Shown piece by piece: positions 9,649-19,242 of a stretch of DNA of 64,000 nt (its first letter is position 1; each line of letters begins with the position of its first letter). This DNA is from JALORV01 sp963780715 (GTDB lineage Bacteria; Pseudomonadota; Gammaproteobacteria; Burkholderiales; Burkholderiaceae_F): NCBI GenBank assembly GCA_963780715.1, contig CAWADK010000027.1, positions 11,543-75,542 of the forward strand, read 5' to 3'. The position numbers and the translations under genes are program-made. Below the pieces are notes generated by a model. The model saw only the letters and a list, made by a program, of their open reading frames with translations, searched no databases and was not told the DNA's origin.

Positions 9649-11859
9649 ATGCCCTCGCTTCGCCACACGGCCGTGAATGCTCTGACTACCGCGTTTCTGT
9701 CGCTGGTCGCCGCCGCTGCGCCGGCCTCGACGGTGCCGCCACCGCTGCCATCGCAACCCGTCACAGAGACGCACTGGGGCGTGGCGGTTCCGGATCCCTA
9801 CCGCTTTCTCGAGGACGTCAAAGACCCGAAGGTGCAGGACTGGCTGAAGGGACAGGCGAACGCGACGGAAGCGTTGCTGGCGTCGATCCCCGGGCGCGCG
9901 ACCCTGCTGGCGCGCATGCGCGAGATCGAGGACGCGGCGGCCGGCCTCACGAACGCCGTCGTGCGCACCGAGTCGAATCGCTACTTCTTCCAGCGTCGCA
10001 ACCCCGGCGAGGGTCAGTTCAAGCTGGTCTGGCGCGATGGCGCCGACGGCACTGACACGGTGATCGTCGATCCGGAGGCGCTGACGAAGGCCACTGGCCG
10101 ACCCCACGCGATCATGGACTTCGCGCCCTCGCGCGACGGGCGACTGCTGGCGTATTCGATCCAGGTCGGCGGCGGCGAGATCGGCACGCTGCACGTGATC
10201 GAGGTCGCGACCGGCAAGCCGGTGATCGAGCCGGTCGACCGCATCCGCTATGGCAGCACCGCCTGGCTCGACGACGGCAGCGGCTTCTTCTACTCGCGCC
10301 TCGTCGAGGGCTACGAAAAGCTGCCGCAGGGCGAGCGCTTCCGCGACCGTACGCGACACTTCCGCTCGCTCGCCGACGGCGTCGACCGCCCCATCCTCAG
10401 CCCAAGTCGCAATCCGGAGCTGAAGCTGCCGTCCTACGCCAGCGCCTACGTCTTCCAGATTCCCGACACCCAGGTCGCTGCGGCGATCGTCTCCCTCGGC
10501 GTCGAGCGCAACCGCATGCTCTTCCTAGCCGACCTCGCCTCTGCGATGCGCGGCGAGGCGAAGTGGCGCAAGGTAGTCGACGTCGCCGACCGCGTCACCG
10601 ATGTCGCGTACACCAACGGCTGGCTGTATCTGCGCAGTTCGAAGGACGCGCCGCGCTTCAAGGTCGTGCGCATGCCGCTTGACCGTCCCGAGATTGCGCA
10701 GGCCGAGACGGTCATCGCGCCAGGCCCGGCCGTCGTCGTCGGCATAGCCGGCGCACGCGATGGTCTCTTCGTCACCCAGCGCGACGGGCCGACCCTGTCG
10801 TTATCGCGCGTACCGCCCGCACCGGCCGGTGCACTCGTGAAGCGCGAGCCGATCGCGCTGCCCTTCGCCGGCAACGTCGCGATCGACTCGGCCAGCACGC
10901 GTCTGGACGGCGTCGTGCTCGAACTCGGCGGCTGGGCCCATGCGACCAAGCCGTGGCTGTTCGACGGCAAGGCGCTGACCCAGCTGCCGTTCGTCAAGGC
11001 CGGTGCCTTTGACGCGCCGACAGACATCGAGGCACGCGAGGTGCGCGTCAAGAGCCACGATGGAGTCGAGGTGCCGATGTCGATCGTCATGCGCAAGGGC
11101 CTGAAGCTCGACGGCCGCAACCCGACCATCGTCTACGGCTACGGCGCCTATGGCATCACCGAGAACCCGTTCTTCAATCCACGCATCCTGGCCTGGCTCG
11201 AGCGCGGCGGCGTCTATGCGTTCGTCCACGTGCGCGGCGGCGGCGTGTACGGCGACGAATGGCATCAGGCGGGCCGCAAGTCCACCAAGCCCAACACCTG
11301 GCGTGACGCGATCGCCGCCACCGAATGGCTGATCGCGCAGCGCTACACCGCGCCCGACCGAGTCGGCATCTACGGCGGCAGCGCCGGCGGCATCCTCGTC
11401 GGGCGCGCGATCACCGAGCGGCCGGATCTATTCGCCGCGGCGGTGCCGGCGGTCGGCACGATGGACATGGTGCGCGCCGAAACCAGCGCCAACGGCGCGG
11501 CCAACATTCCGGAGTTCGGCACGGTGAAGAAAGAGGACGAATTCCGCGCGCTGCTGGCGATGAGCAGCTATCACCAACTGAAAGACGGCACGAAGTATCC
11601 GGCAGTGATGCTGGTGCATGGCGTCAACGACATCCGTGTCGACGTCTGGCAGTCGGCCAAGTTCGCGTCGCAACTCGCGACGGCCACTGCCAGTGGGAAG
11701 CCGGTTCTGCTGCGGCTCGACTACGAGTCGGGCCATGGCCAGGGCAGCACGCGGACGCAGCTGCAGGAGCGCAGCGCCGACATCTACAGCTTCATGCTGT
11801 GGCAGTTCGGCGTGCCGGAGTTCCAGCCGACGGCTAAGGCCGCGGCCATCGCACGTTGA
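9649..11859 (+). CDS. prolyl oligopeptidase family serine peptidase (S9)
   Basis: S9A enzymes cleave short peptides after proline. The 736-aa product has a probable signal peptide (residues about 1-24, LTTAFLSLVAAAAPAS), the N-terminal DPYRFLEDVKDPKVQDWLK helix, a seven-bladed propeller in the middle, and an alpha/beta-hydrolase domain with Ser in YGGSAGGILV, Asp in HGVNDIRVDVW and His in YESGHGQGS. It should therefore act in the periplasm. Expected active-site and gating features are present and the length is normal. It is divergent from the DUF4382 gene across about 215 bases and convergent with the next gene. Confidence 0.93.
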   Translation: MPSLRHTAVNALTTAFLSLVAAAAPASTVPPPLPSQPVTETHWGVAVPDPYRFLEDVKDPKVQDWLKGQANATEALLASIPGRATLLARMREIEDAAAGLTNAVVRTESNRYFFQRRNPGEGQFKLVWRDGADGTDTVIVDPEALTKATGRPHAIMDFAPSRDGRLLAYSIQVGGGEIGTLHVIEVATGKPVIEPVDRIRYGSTAWLDDGSGFFYSRLVEGYEKLPQGERFRDRTRHFRSLADGVDRPILSPSRNPELKLPSYASAYVFQIPDTQVAAAIVSLGVERNRMLFLADLASAMRGEAKWRKVVDVADRVTDVAYTNGWLYLRSSKDAPRFKVVRMPLDRPEIAQAETVIAPGPAVVVGIAGARDGLFVTQRDGPTLSLSRVPPAPAGALVKREPIALPFAGNVAIDSASTRLDGVVLELGGWAHATKPWLFDGKALTQLPFVKAGAFDAPTDIEAREVRVKSHDGVEVPMSIVMRKGLKLDGRNPTIVYGYGAYGITENPFFNPRILAWLERGGVYAFVHVRGGGVYGDEWHQAGRKSTKPNTWRDAIAATEWLIAQRYTAPDRVGIYGGSAGGILVGRAITERPDLFAAAVPAVGTMDMVRAETSANGAANIPEFGTVKKEDEFRALLAMSSYHQLKDGTKYPAVMLVHGVNDIRVDVWQSAKFASQLATATASGKPVLLRLDYESGHGQGSTRTQLQERSADIYSFMLWQFGVPEFQPTAKAAAIAR

Positions 11860-11869
11860 GCCGCTGCGC

Positions 11870-12319
11870 TCAGGAGCAGGTTGCGCGCAGTCGGCGCAGC
11901 AGGGTGACGGACGTCGGGAAGTTCTTCGGATTCTCGTCCGGATAGAACAGCTGATCCGGCGGGAGCCCGGGACTCCCGACCGGCGGCCAACCGCGGATCG
12001 CGACCACTCCGGGAACCAGAGCCGACAAAGCGACAGCGCCCGAGTCCACGTCGCGTTTGCAGACGAGGAAAACGGCACCCGCCTTTGCGGCGCGGTCGCG
12101 CAACGCTGCCACGCTCGCCGGCGCTTTAGGTGAGAGCCCACGCGTCTCCGGCGGCAGCACGAGCAGGAAGAACCGACCCTGGTTCTCCGCGAGCCCGGTC
12201 TGCACTGCCTGATTGAAGGTGAATCCCGCGCCGCCGGCGATGTAGAGCCCGCCGAACCGGTCCTGCGCGGCCACGGCGCCCACCAGCACACTCAACAGCA
12301 CAACGAACCAGCGTCTCAT
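11870..12319 (-). CDS. small exported protein of unknown function
   Basis: I do not recognise this 149-aa protein. It has a signal peptide (MRRWFVVLLSVLVGAVAAQ). The mature part (GRFFLLVLPPETRGLS, ALRDRAAKAGAVFLVCKRD) looks like an alpha/beta fold with a single buried cysteine, vaguely like DsrE-type folds, and there is a second cysteine near the C-terminus. Its ATG overlaps the stop of the DUF4124 gene (ATGA), so the two are translationally coupled and form the tail of the pyrE operon. Confidence 0.7.
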   Translation of the reverse strand: MRRWFVVLLSVLVGAVAAQDRFGGLYIAGGAGFTFNQAVQTGLAENQGRFFLLVLPPETRGLSPKAPASVAALRDRAAKAGAVFLVCKRDVDSGAVALSALVPGVVAIRGWPPVGSPGLPPDQLFYPDENPKNFPTSVTLLRRLRATCS

Positions 12320-13050
12320 TGCGGCTTTCCGCTGAACCTTGGATCGATCAGGATATCGGTTTCTGGGTTGCGCTGGACCGGCCGCGCGCCCTGCGCCAGC
12401 AGTTCCTTGTACCGCTTCTTTTCGGCGTCGAAACGCTCGTTGATGCGAGCAATCTCGGACCGCGCCTCGGCAAGAATCTTCTGTTCCGCCGATGCCGCCT
12501 GGGCGTTCAGTTCATAACCACGCTTGAGGCTGTCGGGCTGAGCGCGGTTCTTGTAGAACTCCGACTCGTCGTCGAGCCGCTTGCGGTCCTTGGCCAGGCT
12601 CGCCGTACGCTCGGCCGAACGCTTGATGCTCTCCTCCGCGCCTTCGAGTGCCTTGCGCCGCGCGGCCTCGATCTCCTCCTCGTTGGCGTAGGCCTCGAGC
12701 AGCGACCGGTCGCGCCGGCGTTGCGCCAATTGCCGCTCTTCCTCTTCGATCTTCTTCTTGGCCTCGAGCGCCTTCGCGCGCTGCTCTTCCGGGGTCAGCG
12801 GCCGCGAAATCACGCGTCGAACCGAACCGTCGCGGTTCAACTCGCGGATGTCGCTGTTGGCGCACTCCGGCGGCGGCCGGTCGGCACTGTAGGTCTTGCC
12901 GTTGGCGATGCAGCTGTACATCGTGCCCGCAGGTGGCGGATTGGCCCCCTGCGCGCTTGCCTGCACAGGAAGCAGCGTCGCCGCCAGCGCCGCCACGACA
13001 CAAGCGAGCGGTGAGGCGCCGCCCCGAAGCGATTGTGAGTCACGCACCAT
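12316..13050 (-). CDS. DUF4124 domain protein with coiled coil
   Basis: The 244-aa product has a signal peptide ending near ASAQ (residue about 34), a DUF4124-type module (MYSCIANGKTYSADRPPPEC, with its conserved Cys pair) at about residues 45-75, and a long charged coiled coil (about 85-220, rich in E, K, R and A). DUF4124 proteins are small envelope proteins common in beta- and gammaproteobacteria with no defined activity. The ATG overlaps the 3' end of pyrE by 11 bases and its stop overlaps the next gene. Confidence 0.8.
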   Translation of the reverse strand: MVRDSQSLRGGASPLACVVAALAATLLPVQASAQGANPPPAGTMYSCIANGKTYSADRPPPECANSDIRELNRDGSVRRVISRPLTPEEQRAKALEAKKKIEEEERQLAQRRRDRSLLEAYANEEEIEAARRKALEGAEESIKRSAERTASLAKDRKRLDDESEFYKNRAQPDSLKRGYELNAQAASAEQKILAEARSEIARINERFDAEKKRYKELLAQGARPVQRNPETDILIDPRFSGKPQ

Positions 13051-13717
13051 AACGTTCCCGATAGCGTTCCACCGCCGGCCGAAAGCCGCGCACGTGTTGC
13101 GCCTGTGTAGTCTCCGCCGCCAGGTAGTGCATCACGTCATCGAGGTTGGCGATTGCGAGCACCGGAATGCCGTACGCCGCCTCGACTTCCTGCACCGCCG
13201 AACGCTGCGACAGCGCATCGTCCGGCCCGGCTCGCTCCATGCGGTCCAGCGCGATCAGCACGGCCGCCGGCGTGGCGCCGGCCGCGCGGATCAGTTCCAC
13301 CGACTCGCGCACCGACGTGCCGGCGGTGATGACGTCATCCACGATAACGACGCGGCCCGCGAGCGGAGCGCCGACGAGCAGCCCACCTTCGCCGTGGTCC
13401 TTGGCTTCCTTGCGGTTGAATGCAAACGGCACATCGGTCCCGAGATCCGCGAGCGCGACAGCCGTGGTCGCCGCGAGCGTGATGCCCTTGTAGGCCGGTC
13501 CGAACAGCATGTCGAACTGCACGCGCCCTTCGGCGCGCGCCGCGAGCAGCGTCTGCGCATAGAAACGCGCCAGCGTTCCCAGCAGCGCACCACGGTTGAA
13601 GAGCCCCGCATTGAAGAAGTACGGCGACAGCCGTCCGGCCTTGGTCCTGAACTCGCCAAAACGCAGCACGCCGGATTGCAGCGCGAACTCGATGAACTGC
13701 TGACGCAGAGATTGCAC
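13040..13717 (-). CDS. pyrE: orotate phosphoribosyltransferase
   Basis: PyrE joins orotate to PRPP to form OMP in pyrimidine synthesis. The product matches the family throughout: RQQFIEFALQSGVLRFGEF at the N-terminus, YFFNAGLFNRG, LFGPAYKGITLA, the flexible-loop region FNRKEAKDHGEGG and the PRPP-binding motif VVIVDDVITAGTSVRES. I place the start at the GTG at 13717 (225 aa) because family members begin just before RQQF; an in-frame ATG at 13762 would add 15 Gly-rich residues. It heads a three-gene operon and is divergent from xth. Confidence 0.95.
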   Translation of the reverse strand: MQSLRQQFIEFALQSGVLRFGEFRTKAGRLSPYFFNAGLFNRGALLGTLARFYAQTLLAARAEGRVQFDMLFGPAYKGITLAATTAVALADLGTDVPFAFNRKEAKDHGEGGLLVGAPLAGRVVIVDDVITAGTSVRESVELIRAAGATPAAVLIALDRMERAGPDDALSQRSAVQEVEAAYGIPVLAIANLDDVMHYLAAETTQAQHVRGFRPAVERYRERYGA

Positions 13718-13839
13718 TTGCCCGCCGACGGAACCCGCGGTTCCGCCCCTAAAGTGTCCCAAGGCGGATTTTGCCGCAGGCGCGCGACCAAAAGGATGGA
13801 AAATGCCGCCGAAATCCGACCCGCCGAGGCGATTGCCCC

Positions 13840-14616
13840 GTGATCCGCATCCTCTCCCTGAATGTCAACGGTATCCGCTCCGCCGCCTCCAAGGGCCTGT
13901 TCCGCTGGCTGCGCAAGGCCGAGCCCGACGTTGTCTGCCTGCAGGAAGTCAAGGCTGACGAGGCCGACATTCCGGAGGCCCTGCGCTTTCCGGACGGCCT
14001 GCACGGACATTTCCATTGCGCACAGCGCCGCGGCTACTCCGGTACGGCGCTGTACGCCGTCAAGGACCCGCGCGCCGTGCGGCTCGGCTTCGGCTCGCGC
14101 GAGTTCGATGCCGAAGGCCGCTATGTCGAGGCGGAATTCAAGGACCTCACTGTGATCTCCGTGTACTTTCCATCGGGCTCCTCAGGTCCGGAGCGGCAGG
14201 CGGCCAAGTACCGCTTCCTGGCCGAGTTTGCACCGCACCTGGAAAAGCTTCGCGCAGGCGGGCGCGAGATCGTCTTCTGCGGCGACATCAACATCGCTCA
14301 CAGGGAAATCGACCTGAAGAACTGGCGCAGCAACCAGAGGAACTCCGGCTTCCTACCCGACGAGCGCGCCTGGCTGACGCGGGTCTTCGACGAGCGGGGC
14401 TGGGTCGACGTGTTCCGCAAGCTCGATCAGCGGCCCGAGCAGTACACCTGGTGGAGCAACCGTGGCCAGGCCTGGGCCAAGAACGTCGGCTGGCGCATCG
14501 ACTATCAGATCGCGACACCGGCGCTGGCAGCGCGAGCCAGGCGCGCGGAGATCTACACCGCCAAGAGATTCTCCGACCACGCGCCGCTCACCATCGACTA
14601 CACCGGACGGCTCTGA
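13840..14616 (+). CDS. xth: exodeoxyribonuclease III
   Basis: Exonuclease III is the AP endonuclease/3'-repair nuclease of base-excision repair. The 258-aa product has the EEP-fold motifs LNVNGIRSA, CLQEVKAD (metal-binding Glu), GDINIAHREIDLKN, WRIDYQIATP and SDHAPLTIDY (catalytic Asp/His). A GTG at 13840 gives VIRILSLNVNG, the usual N-terminus; an ATG at 13771 would add 23 residues unlike the family. The pyrE/xth divergent pair is common in betaproteobacteria. Confidence 0.93.
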   Translation: MIRILSLNVNGIRSAASKGLFRWLRKAEPDVVCLQEVKADEADIPEALRFPDGLHGHFHCAQRRGYSGTALYAVKDPRAVRLGFGSREFDAEGRYVEAEFKDLTVISVYFPSGSSGPERQAAKYRFLAEFAPHLEKLRAGGREIVFCGDINIAHREIDLKNWRSNQRNSGFLPDERAWLTRVFDERGWVDVFRKLDQRPEQYTWWSNRGQAWAKNVGWRIDYQIATPALAARARRAEIYTAKRFSDHAPLTIDYTGRL

Positions 14617-14622
14617 TCCCCG

Positions 14623-15957
14623 ATGCGACACACCGAATTCCTGCGCGGGCGCCTGCCCGAGAACATCGAAGGCCGCGCTCTGGCCTGGTACGTCATCGGG
14701 ATCATCGCGCTGCTGGCGCTGCTCGGCTGGGGCCTCGCCAAGCTCGCGCCGCCGCCGCCGCCGCGGCGTGTCGTCATGACAACTGGAGCGGAGGATGGCG
14801 CGTATCACCGCTACGCGCAGCGCTACCGCGAACTGATCGCGCGCCATGGCGTTGAACTGGTGCTACGCCCGTCCTCCGGAGCGGCCGAAAACCTCGAACG
14901 GCTCCGAGCTGGCGCCGATGGCGTCGAGGTCGGGCTGGTGCAGGGCGGGCTCGTCCGGGAGTCCGACGAACAGCAGTTGACTACGCTCGGCAGCCTCTTT
15001 TACGAGCCCATCTGGGTGTTCTATCGGGGCAAGGCCACGATCGATCGCATTGCGGATCTGCGCGGCCAGCGCCTCGCGATCGGCATTCCCGGCGGCGGGA
15101 CGCATGCGCTCGGCACGGTCGTCGCCCGCGACAATGGCCTCGGCGAGGCACCGACGACTTTGGTTGACATTGGCGGTCTCGCTGCGGCTGACGCGCTGAT
15201 CGACGGCCGGATCGATGCAGCTTTCTATGTCTCAGCAATCGACGGGCCCGCTGTGCAGCGACTGCTGCGTGCCCCGGGGGTACGGATGATGGATGCACGG
15301 CGCGCTGACGCCTACATTCGGCGCCTGCCGTACCTGCACAAGCTGGAGCTTCCCGAGGGTGTCGTAGATCTCAAGGCCGGCATTCCGCCGCAGCGCCTGA
15401 CGATGATCGCGGTGACAGGCAACCTGATCGCGCGCGAAGACATCCATCCGTTGGCCATCGAGCTCCTGCTGGAGGCGGCGCGCGAAGTGCACGGCGGACC
15501 GTCGCTGTTGCACGGGGCGCGCATCTTCCCGGCACCGATGGACATCGAACTGCCGCTCGCGACCGATGCGGATCGCTTCTACAAGGAGCGCCCGTCACTG
15601 CTGCGGCGTGTGCTGCCGTTCTGGCTGGCGGTGTGGGCCGAACGCCTGCTCTTCATCATGCTGCCGCTGCTGGCGATCGCGATCCCCGCGTTCGCCTACC
15701 TGCCGAAGATCTACGACTGGCGCATCCGCAGCAAACTCGATGGCTGGTACGCGGAAGTCAATCGCATCGAGCGCGTGGCGATCGACCGGGGCGGCGATGC
15801 CGCCGCTCAACTCGAAAAAATGGATGACATCGAGGCCCGCCTGAACCTCGTCAAGGTTCCGAAGGCCTATCTCGCACACCTCTACACGCTGCGCGAACAC
15901 GCGGATTACGTCCGCAAGTTGCTGCTCTCGCGCGCCGGCGCGCCGCCTGTGCACTAA
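14623..15957 (+). CDS. TAXI family TRAP-type solute-binding protein, membrane-anchored
   Basis: TAXI proteins are the periplasmic binding component of TRAP-type secondary transporters. The 444-aa product has an N-terminal membrane helix (about residues 21-41) followed by a proline run, then a binding domain (VMTTGAEDGAYHRYAQRY, VGLVQGGLVRESD, GQRLAIGIPGGGTHALG, AFYVSAIDGPAVQRLL). A second helix lies near residues 325-350 (LLFIMLPLLAIAIPAFAYL) with a cytoplasmic helical tail. No TRAP permease gene lies beside it, so the protein may have a sensing or stand-alone role. It starts seven bases after xth. Confidence 0.85.
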   Translation: MRHTEFLRGRLPENIEGRALAWYVIGIIALLALLGWGLAKLAPPPPPRRVVMTTGAEDGAYHRYAQRYRELIARHGVELVLRPSSGAAENLERLRAGADGVEVGLVQGGLVRESDEQQLTTLGSLFYEPIWVFYRGKATIDRIADLRGQRLAIGIPGGGTHALGTVVARDNGLGEAPTTLVDIGGLAAADALIDGRIDAAFYVSAIDGPAVQRLLRAPGVRMMDARRADAYIRRLPYLHKLELPEGVVDLKAGIPPQRLTMIAVTGNLIAREDIHPLAIELLLEAAREVHGGPSLLHGARIFPAPMDIELPLATDADRFYKERPSLLRRVLPFWLAVWAERLLFIMLPLLAIAIPAFAYLPKIYDWRIRSKLDGWYAEVNRIERVAIDRGGDAAAQLEKMDDIEARLNLVKVPKAYLAHLYTLREHADYVRKLLLSRAGAPPVH

Positions 15958-16256
15958 AGCGACATCGCTGCCACCCCGGCCAATGACAGCGCCAGTCCGA
16001 GCCAGCGCAGCGTGTCGGTGTGCCGCGGACGAAGGGCCATGTCACCCGGCGCGGCTGGAGGCTCGCTCGCGCGGTGCGACCGGCTTTCCCAGGTGTGGGT
16101 GAAGAACACGACGAGGGCCCCGCACCACACCAGCGCCACGGCGTAGCGACCCAGCGTTACCGACATGACGAACAGCGACGCGAACGTGAGGATGCCCGCG
16201 TTCTCGAGAACGCGGCGCACGGCGTACCGCGGCCGGGTCCGTCCGCTCGTGCTCAT
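15954..16256 (-). CDS. small membrane protein of unknown function
   Basis: The 100-aa product has two or three hydrophobic segments (ILTFASLFVMSVTLGRYA, VALVWCGALVVFF and LGLALSLAGVAAMSL) separated by a charged linker, with no known motif. Its stop overlaps the end of the convergent TAXI gene by four bases. Its ATG forms ATGA with the stop of a short upstream frame (16253-16390), suggesting coupling. Confidence 0.6.
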   Translation of the reverse strand: MSTSGRTRPRYAVRRVLENAGILTFASLFVMSVTLGRYAVALVWCGALVVFFTHTWESRSHRASEPPAAPGDMALRPRHTDTLRWLGLALSLAGVAAMSL

Positions 16257-16390
16257 CTGCCCGCCACCCGGTCCAGTTGCTGCACGACTCTGTTCATTTG
16301 CTCGCTCCGAGCCCGATCGGCCGGCTCACCGAGAGTATCGAATGCCCCGCACGCACGCGGCAACACGAATTGTTCGGTGATCACCAACAT
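16253..16390 (-). CDS. possible 45-aa protein coupled to the downstream membrane protein
   Basis: An ATG at 16390 opens a 45-codon frame (begins MLVITEQFVLPRACG, ends LDRVAGR) whose TGA overlaps the ATG of the next gene. The stop-start overlap and the helical, non-repetitive composition favour translation. No homology is recognised and the remaining 165 bases up to the AmpG gene hold no other frame that I can support. Confidence 0.3.
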   Translation of the reverse strand: MLVITEQFVLPRACGAFDTLGEPADRARSEQMNRVVQQLDRVAGR

Positions 16391-16555
16391 CTTCAGCGCC
16401 TGCGGGCCCTGACGCAGGCGGACCCGGCCGCGGGGCGGCCCCGGTGACGATGGACTGCTTCGGCAGCACCCTCTGCTGCCTGACCCGACGACCGGCAAGC
16501 CCCCGCAGCATTCCGGAGCAGTCACCAGCGATGCGCCACTAAACTGCGCGCACCC

Positions 16556-17990
16556 ATGCCGAGCCCGACCGCGTCCACGCCGACCGACGAGACCGAATCC
16601 GCCACGGAGCGCCCAACGCCACGTCGGTCGTGGCGCGACGTATTGCGCGTCTACGCCGAACCGGCGGCGCTGCGCATGTTCTTCCTCGGGTTCTCCGCCG
16701 GCCTGCCGTTGCTGCTGGTACTGGGCACGCTGTCGTTCCGGTTGCGCGAAGCCGGCATCGATCGCGCCACGATCGGTTACCTCTCGTGGGTCGGCCTGGC
16801 CTATGGCTTCAAGTGGGTCTGGGCGCCCCTGGTCGATCGATTGCCGCTGCCGCTGCTGACGCGCGCTCTGGGCCGGCGACGCGCCTGGCTGCTCGTTTCC
16901 CAGGCCATCATCATCGGTGGCCTGATTGCGATGGCCCTCGGCGACCCGCAGCATGGGCTGCGCTGCCCTGACCATCGCCGCGCTCGTCGTCGCCTTCGCG
17001 TCCGCCACGCAGGACATCGCGCTCGATGCCTATCGCATCGAATCGGCCCGGGTCGAGAAGCAGGCGGCACTGGCGGCGATGTATCAGACCGGCTACCGGC
17101 TCGCCATGATCTGGGCCGGCGCGGGCGTCCTCTGGATCGCGGCGCGCGCGGCCGGCAGCGACATCGGCTACCACGCCAGCGCCTGGACGACGGCCTACTT
17201 CGCAATGGCGGCGTCGATGGGAGTCGGCGTACTCGCGGTGCTGCTCTCGCCGGAACCCGCGGCCCGGGACGCGGGCCTTCTCGCAACGCAGTTGGGCGCG
17301 ACGACGCCAGGCTCGCCAGCCGCGCGGGTGCTCGCGTGGCTGCAATCCGCCGTCGTGGGCCCGTTCGCGGACTTCATCGGTCGCTACCGCTGGCACGCGC
17401 TGCTGCTGCTGGCTCTGATCGCCACCTACCGTATCTCCGATGTCGTGATGGGCATCATGGCCAACCCGTTTTACGTCGACATGGGGTACACGAAGGACGA
17501 AGTCGCCGCCGTATCGAAGTTCTACGGCGTCGTCATGACACTGGCCGGTGCCTTCCTCGGTGGCGCACTGGCGCTGCGTTTTGGCGTGACCCGCATCCTG
17601 ATGCTGGGCGCCGTACTGTCGGCCGCCTCGAACCTGCTGTTCGCGTGGCTCGCCACGCGCGGGCACGACCTCACGGGGCTCATCTTCGTCATTTCGGCTG
17701 ACAACCTGTCCGCCGGCATCGCCTCGGCGGCGTTCATCGCGTACCTGTCGGGACTCACCAACGTCGCCTACTCGGCCACGCAATACGCGCTCTTCTCGTC
17801 GGTGATGCTGCTCCTGCCGAAGTTCGTCGCGGGATTCTCCGGCGCGTTCGTCGACGCGCATGGCTACGTTGCGTTCTTCACATCGACCGCCGCGCTCGGC
17901 GTTCCGGTGCTGCTGCTCGTCTGGCTCGCCAGTCGCGTCACGGCCCGGCCGCTGGCACCGCTTCCTGCTCAGGGCTCGCCATCCCAGTAG
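16556..17990 (+). pseudogene. ampG: AmpG-like MFS permease, frameshifted
   Basis: AmpG permeases import anhydro-muropeptides from cell-wall turnover. The first frame gives an N-terminal tail, then FFLGFSAGLPLLLVLGTLSF, IDRATIGYLSWVGLAYGFK and WAPLVDRLPLPLL, all typical of AmpG. The second frame continues VVAFASATQDIALDAYRIE and YRISDVVMGIMANPFYVDMG with the remaining helices (about 12 in all). The switch is at about 16955-16975; deleting one base in CTGCG restores HGLAALTIAALVV. Length is 3n+1, as expected for one inserted base. No transposon or other lesion is seen, so this is probably an intact gene with an assembly indel. Confidence 0.85.
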
Positions 17991-18475
17991 TCCAGATCGG
18001 TATCCGAGCGGTGCATGCGTCCACCGTCCAGCAATGGCCCCTTGGTGCGTGAGTAGGCGAGGTACTTGCCGGAGTCCGGGTACTCGCAGACCTCCGGTAC
18101 TTCCTGGGTGCTGATCGACAGGTACTTCAGCGGCGCATTCGACGTGTTGATGATCTGGTGCGGATACTCTGGCCCGGGAGGAATACCAATGACATCGCCG
18201 GCCCGGATCGGGATCATTTCTCCGGCCACGCGCAGCGTGCCCTCGCCCTCCAGGATGAGGAACATTTCTTCCTGCGCGTAATGGAAGTGGTAGGGGCAGG
18301 AGCGCTTGCCGGGCGGCACGATGTCGACACCAGCACCGAGCTTGGTTGCCACTGTGCGGGCCCGCTTTCCGGCCACGCTGCCACTGCGGGACCCGTCATA
18401 CAACGGCGCCCGCGTCGATTCTTCGAATTCGATCTCGTTGATGTTGCGGATCAGCTTCTCGCGCAAAGAACTCAT
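17969..18475 (-). CDS. cupin domain protein
   Basis: The 168-aa product is a single-domain cupin. The metal-binding motif CPYHFHYAQEEMFLILEGEG gives two His and one Glu, and the second motif has PHQIINTSNAPLKYL. This type often acts on small sugar or organic-acid substrates, but the substrate cannot be read from sequence. The ATG at 18475 has GAGGG ten bases upstream; an in-frame start 87 bases further up lies in metW. It follows metW by 34 bases and its 3' end overlaps the convergent AmpG gene. Confidence 0.85.
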   Translation of the reverse strand: MSSLREKLIRNINEIEFEESTRAPLYDGSRSGSVAGKRARTVATKLGAGVDIVPPGKRSCPYHFHYAQEEMFLILEGEGTLRVAGEMIPIRAGDVIGIPPGPEYPHQIINTSNAPLKYLSISTQEVPEVCEYPDSGKYLAYSRTKGPLLDGGRMHRSDTDLDYWDGEP

Positions 18476-18509
18476 TGCTCGCCCTCCCTGAGTGGCACTC
18501 CGCGCGGCT

Positions 18510-19094
18510 TCAGCGTGTTTCGAAGCGATAGATCGCAACCGTCGCCCGCAGCGCGGGCGCAAACTGCACCGGCCGGCCGTCTGCGAGGACGGTGCGGCCG
18601 GTGATGACCAGCCCGACGCGCGCGGCCAGGATCTCGAAGTCCTTCAGCGTGCATAGGTGAATGTTCGGCGTGTCGTACCACTGATAGGGAATCAGCTTGT
18701 TCACCGGCATGCGCCCCGCCAGCAGCGAGACAGCATGCCGCCAGTGTCCGAAGTTCGGAAAGCTCACGATCCCCTGGCGCGCGACGCGCGCCATCTCGCG
18801 CAGGATGCCCTCGACGTTGTGCATGGCCTGCAGCGTCTGCGAAAGCACGACCGTGTCGAACATGTTGTCGGCAAACAGCCGCAGGCCGGCGTCGAGGTTC
18901 TGCTGCACGACATTCAGGCCGGCCTTGACACAGCGGGCCACGTGGTCGTCGTCGATCTCGACACCATAGCCACGGCACGACTTTGCATCGCGCAGATGCG
19001 CCAGCAGCGAACCATCGCCGCACCCGAGGTCGAGCACGCGACTGCCCGGCGCCACCCACTCGGCGATCTGTGCGAGGTCGACGCGCAGTGTCAT
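18510..19094 (-). CDS. metW: methionine biosynthesis protein MetW
   Basis: MetW is a class I methyltransferase-fold partner of MetX; the pair makes O-acylhomoserine. The 194-aa product has the SAM-binding loop VLDLGCGDGSLLAHL, the acidic EIDDDHVARC, VVQQNLDAGL and the MetW-typical ISFPNFGHWRHA-like stretch (here VSFPNFGHWRHAVSLL) and PYQWYDTPNIHLCT. It is separated from metX by two tandem copies of the 74-nt ATGA repeat; the copy beside metW supplies GAGGGGG ten bases before the ATG. Confidence 0.95.
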   Translation of the reverse strand: MTLRVDLAQIAEWVAPGSRVLDLGCGDGSLLAHLRDAKSCRGYGVEIDDDHVARCVKAGLNVVQQNLDAGLRLFADNMFDTVVLSQTLQAMHNVEGILREMARVARQGIVSFPNFGHWRHAVSLLAGRMPVNKLIPYQWYDTPNIHLCTLKDFEILAARVGLVITGRTVLADGRPVQFAPALRATVAIYRFETR

Positions 19095-19168
19095 GTTGCC
19101 CCCTCGCCCTGCGGGCGGTCCCCCCGCGGGGGACGCGACCGCCTTCGGAGCGGCCGGGCGGCGCTCAT
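19091..19168 (-). repeat. ATGA-flanked 74-nt repeat/micro-ORF, copy next to metW
   Basis: Reading on the minus strand, the unit begins ATGAGCGCCGCC and ends GGGGGCAACATGA, where the last ATG is the metW start. It encodes a 25-residue peptide (MSAARPLRRR..., ending EGAT) whose TGA overlaps that ATG. A CCCCC/GGGGG stem and a Shine-Dalgarno-like GAGGGGG are included. It repeats in tandem with 19165-19242 and matches 31294-31371. Confidence 0.8.
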
Positions 19169-19242
19169 GTTGCCCCCTCGCCCTGCGGGCGGGCCCCCCA
19201 AGGGGGACGCGAGCGCCTTCGGAGCGGTCGGGCGGCGCTCAT
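19165..19242 (-). repeat. ATGA-flanked 74-nt repeat/micro-ORF, copy next to metX
   Basis: This copy starts at the ATGA that contains the metX stop codon and ends at the ATGA that starts the neighbouring copy, an exact 74-nt period. It again encodes 25 residues (MSAARPLRRR..., ending EGAT). Differences from the neighbour are few and concentrated in the central C/G stem. Confidence 0.8.
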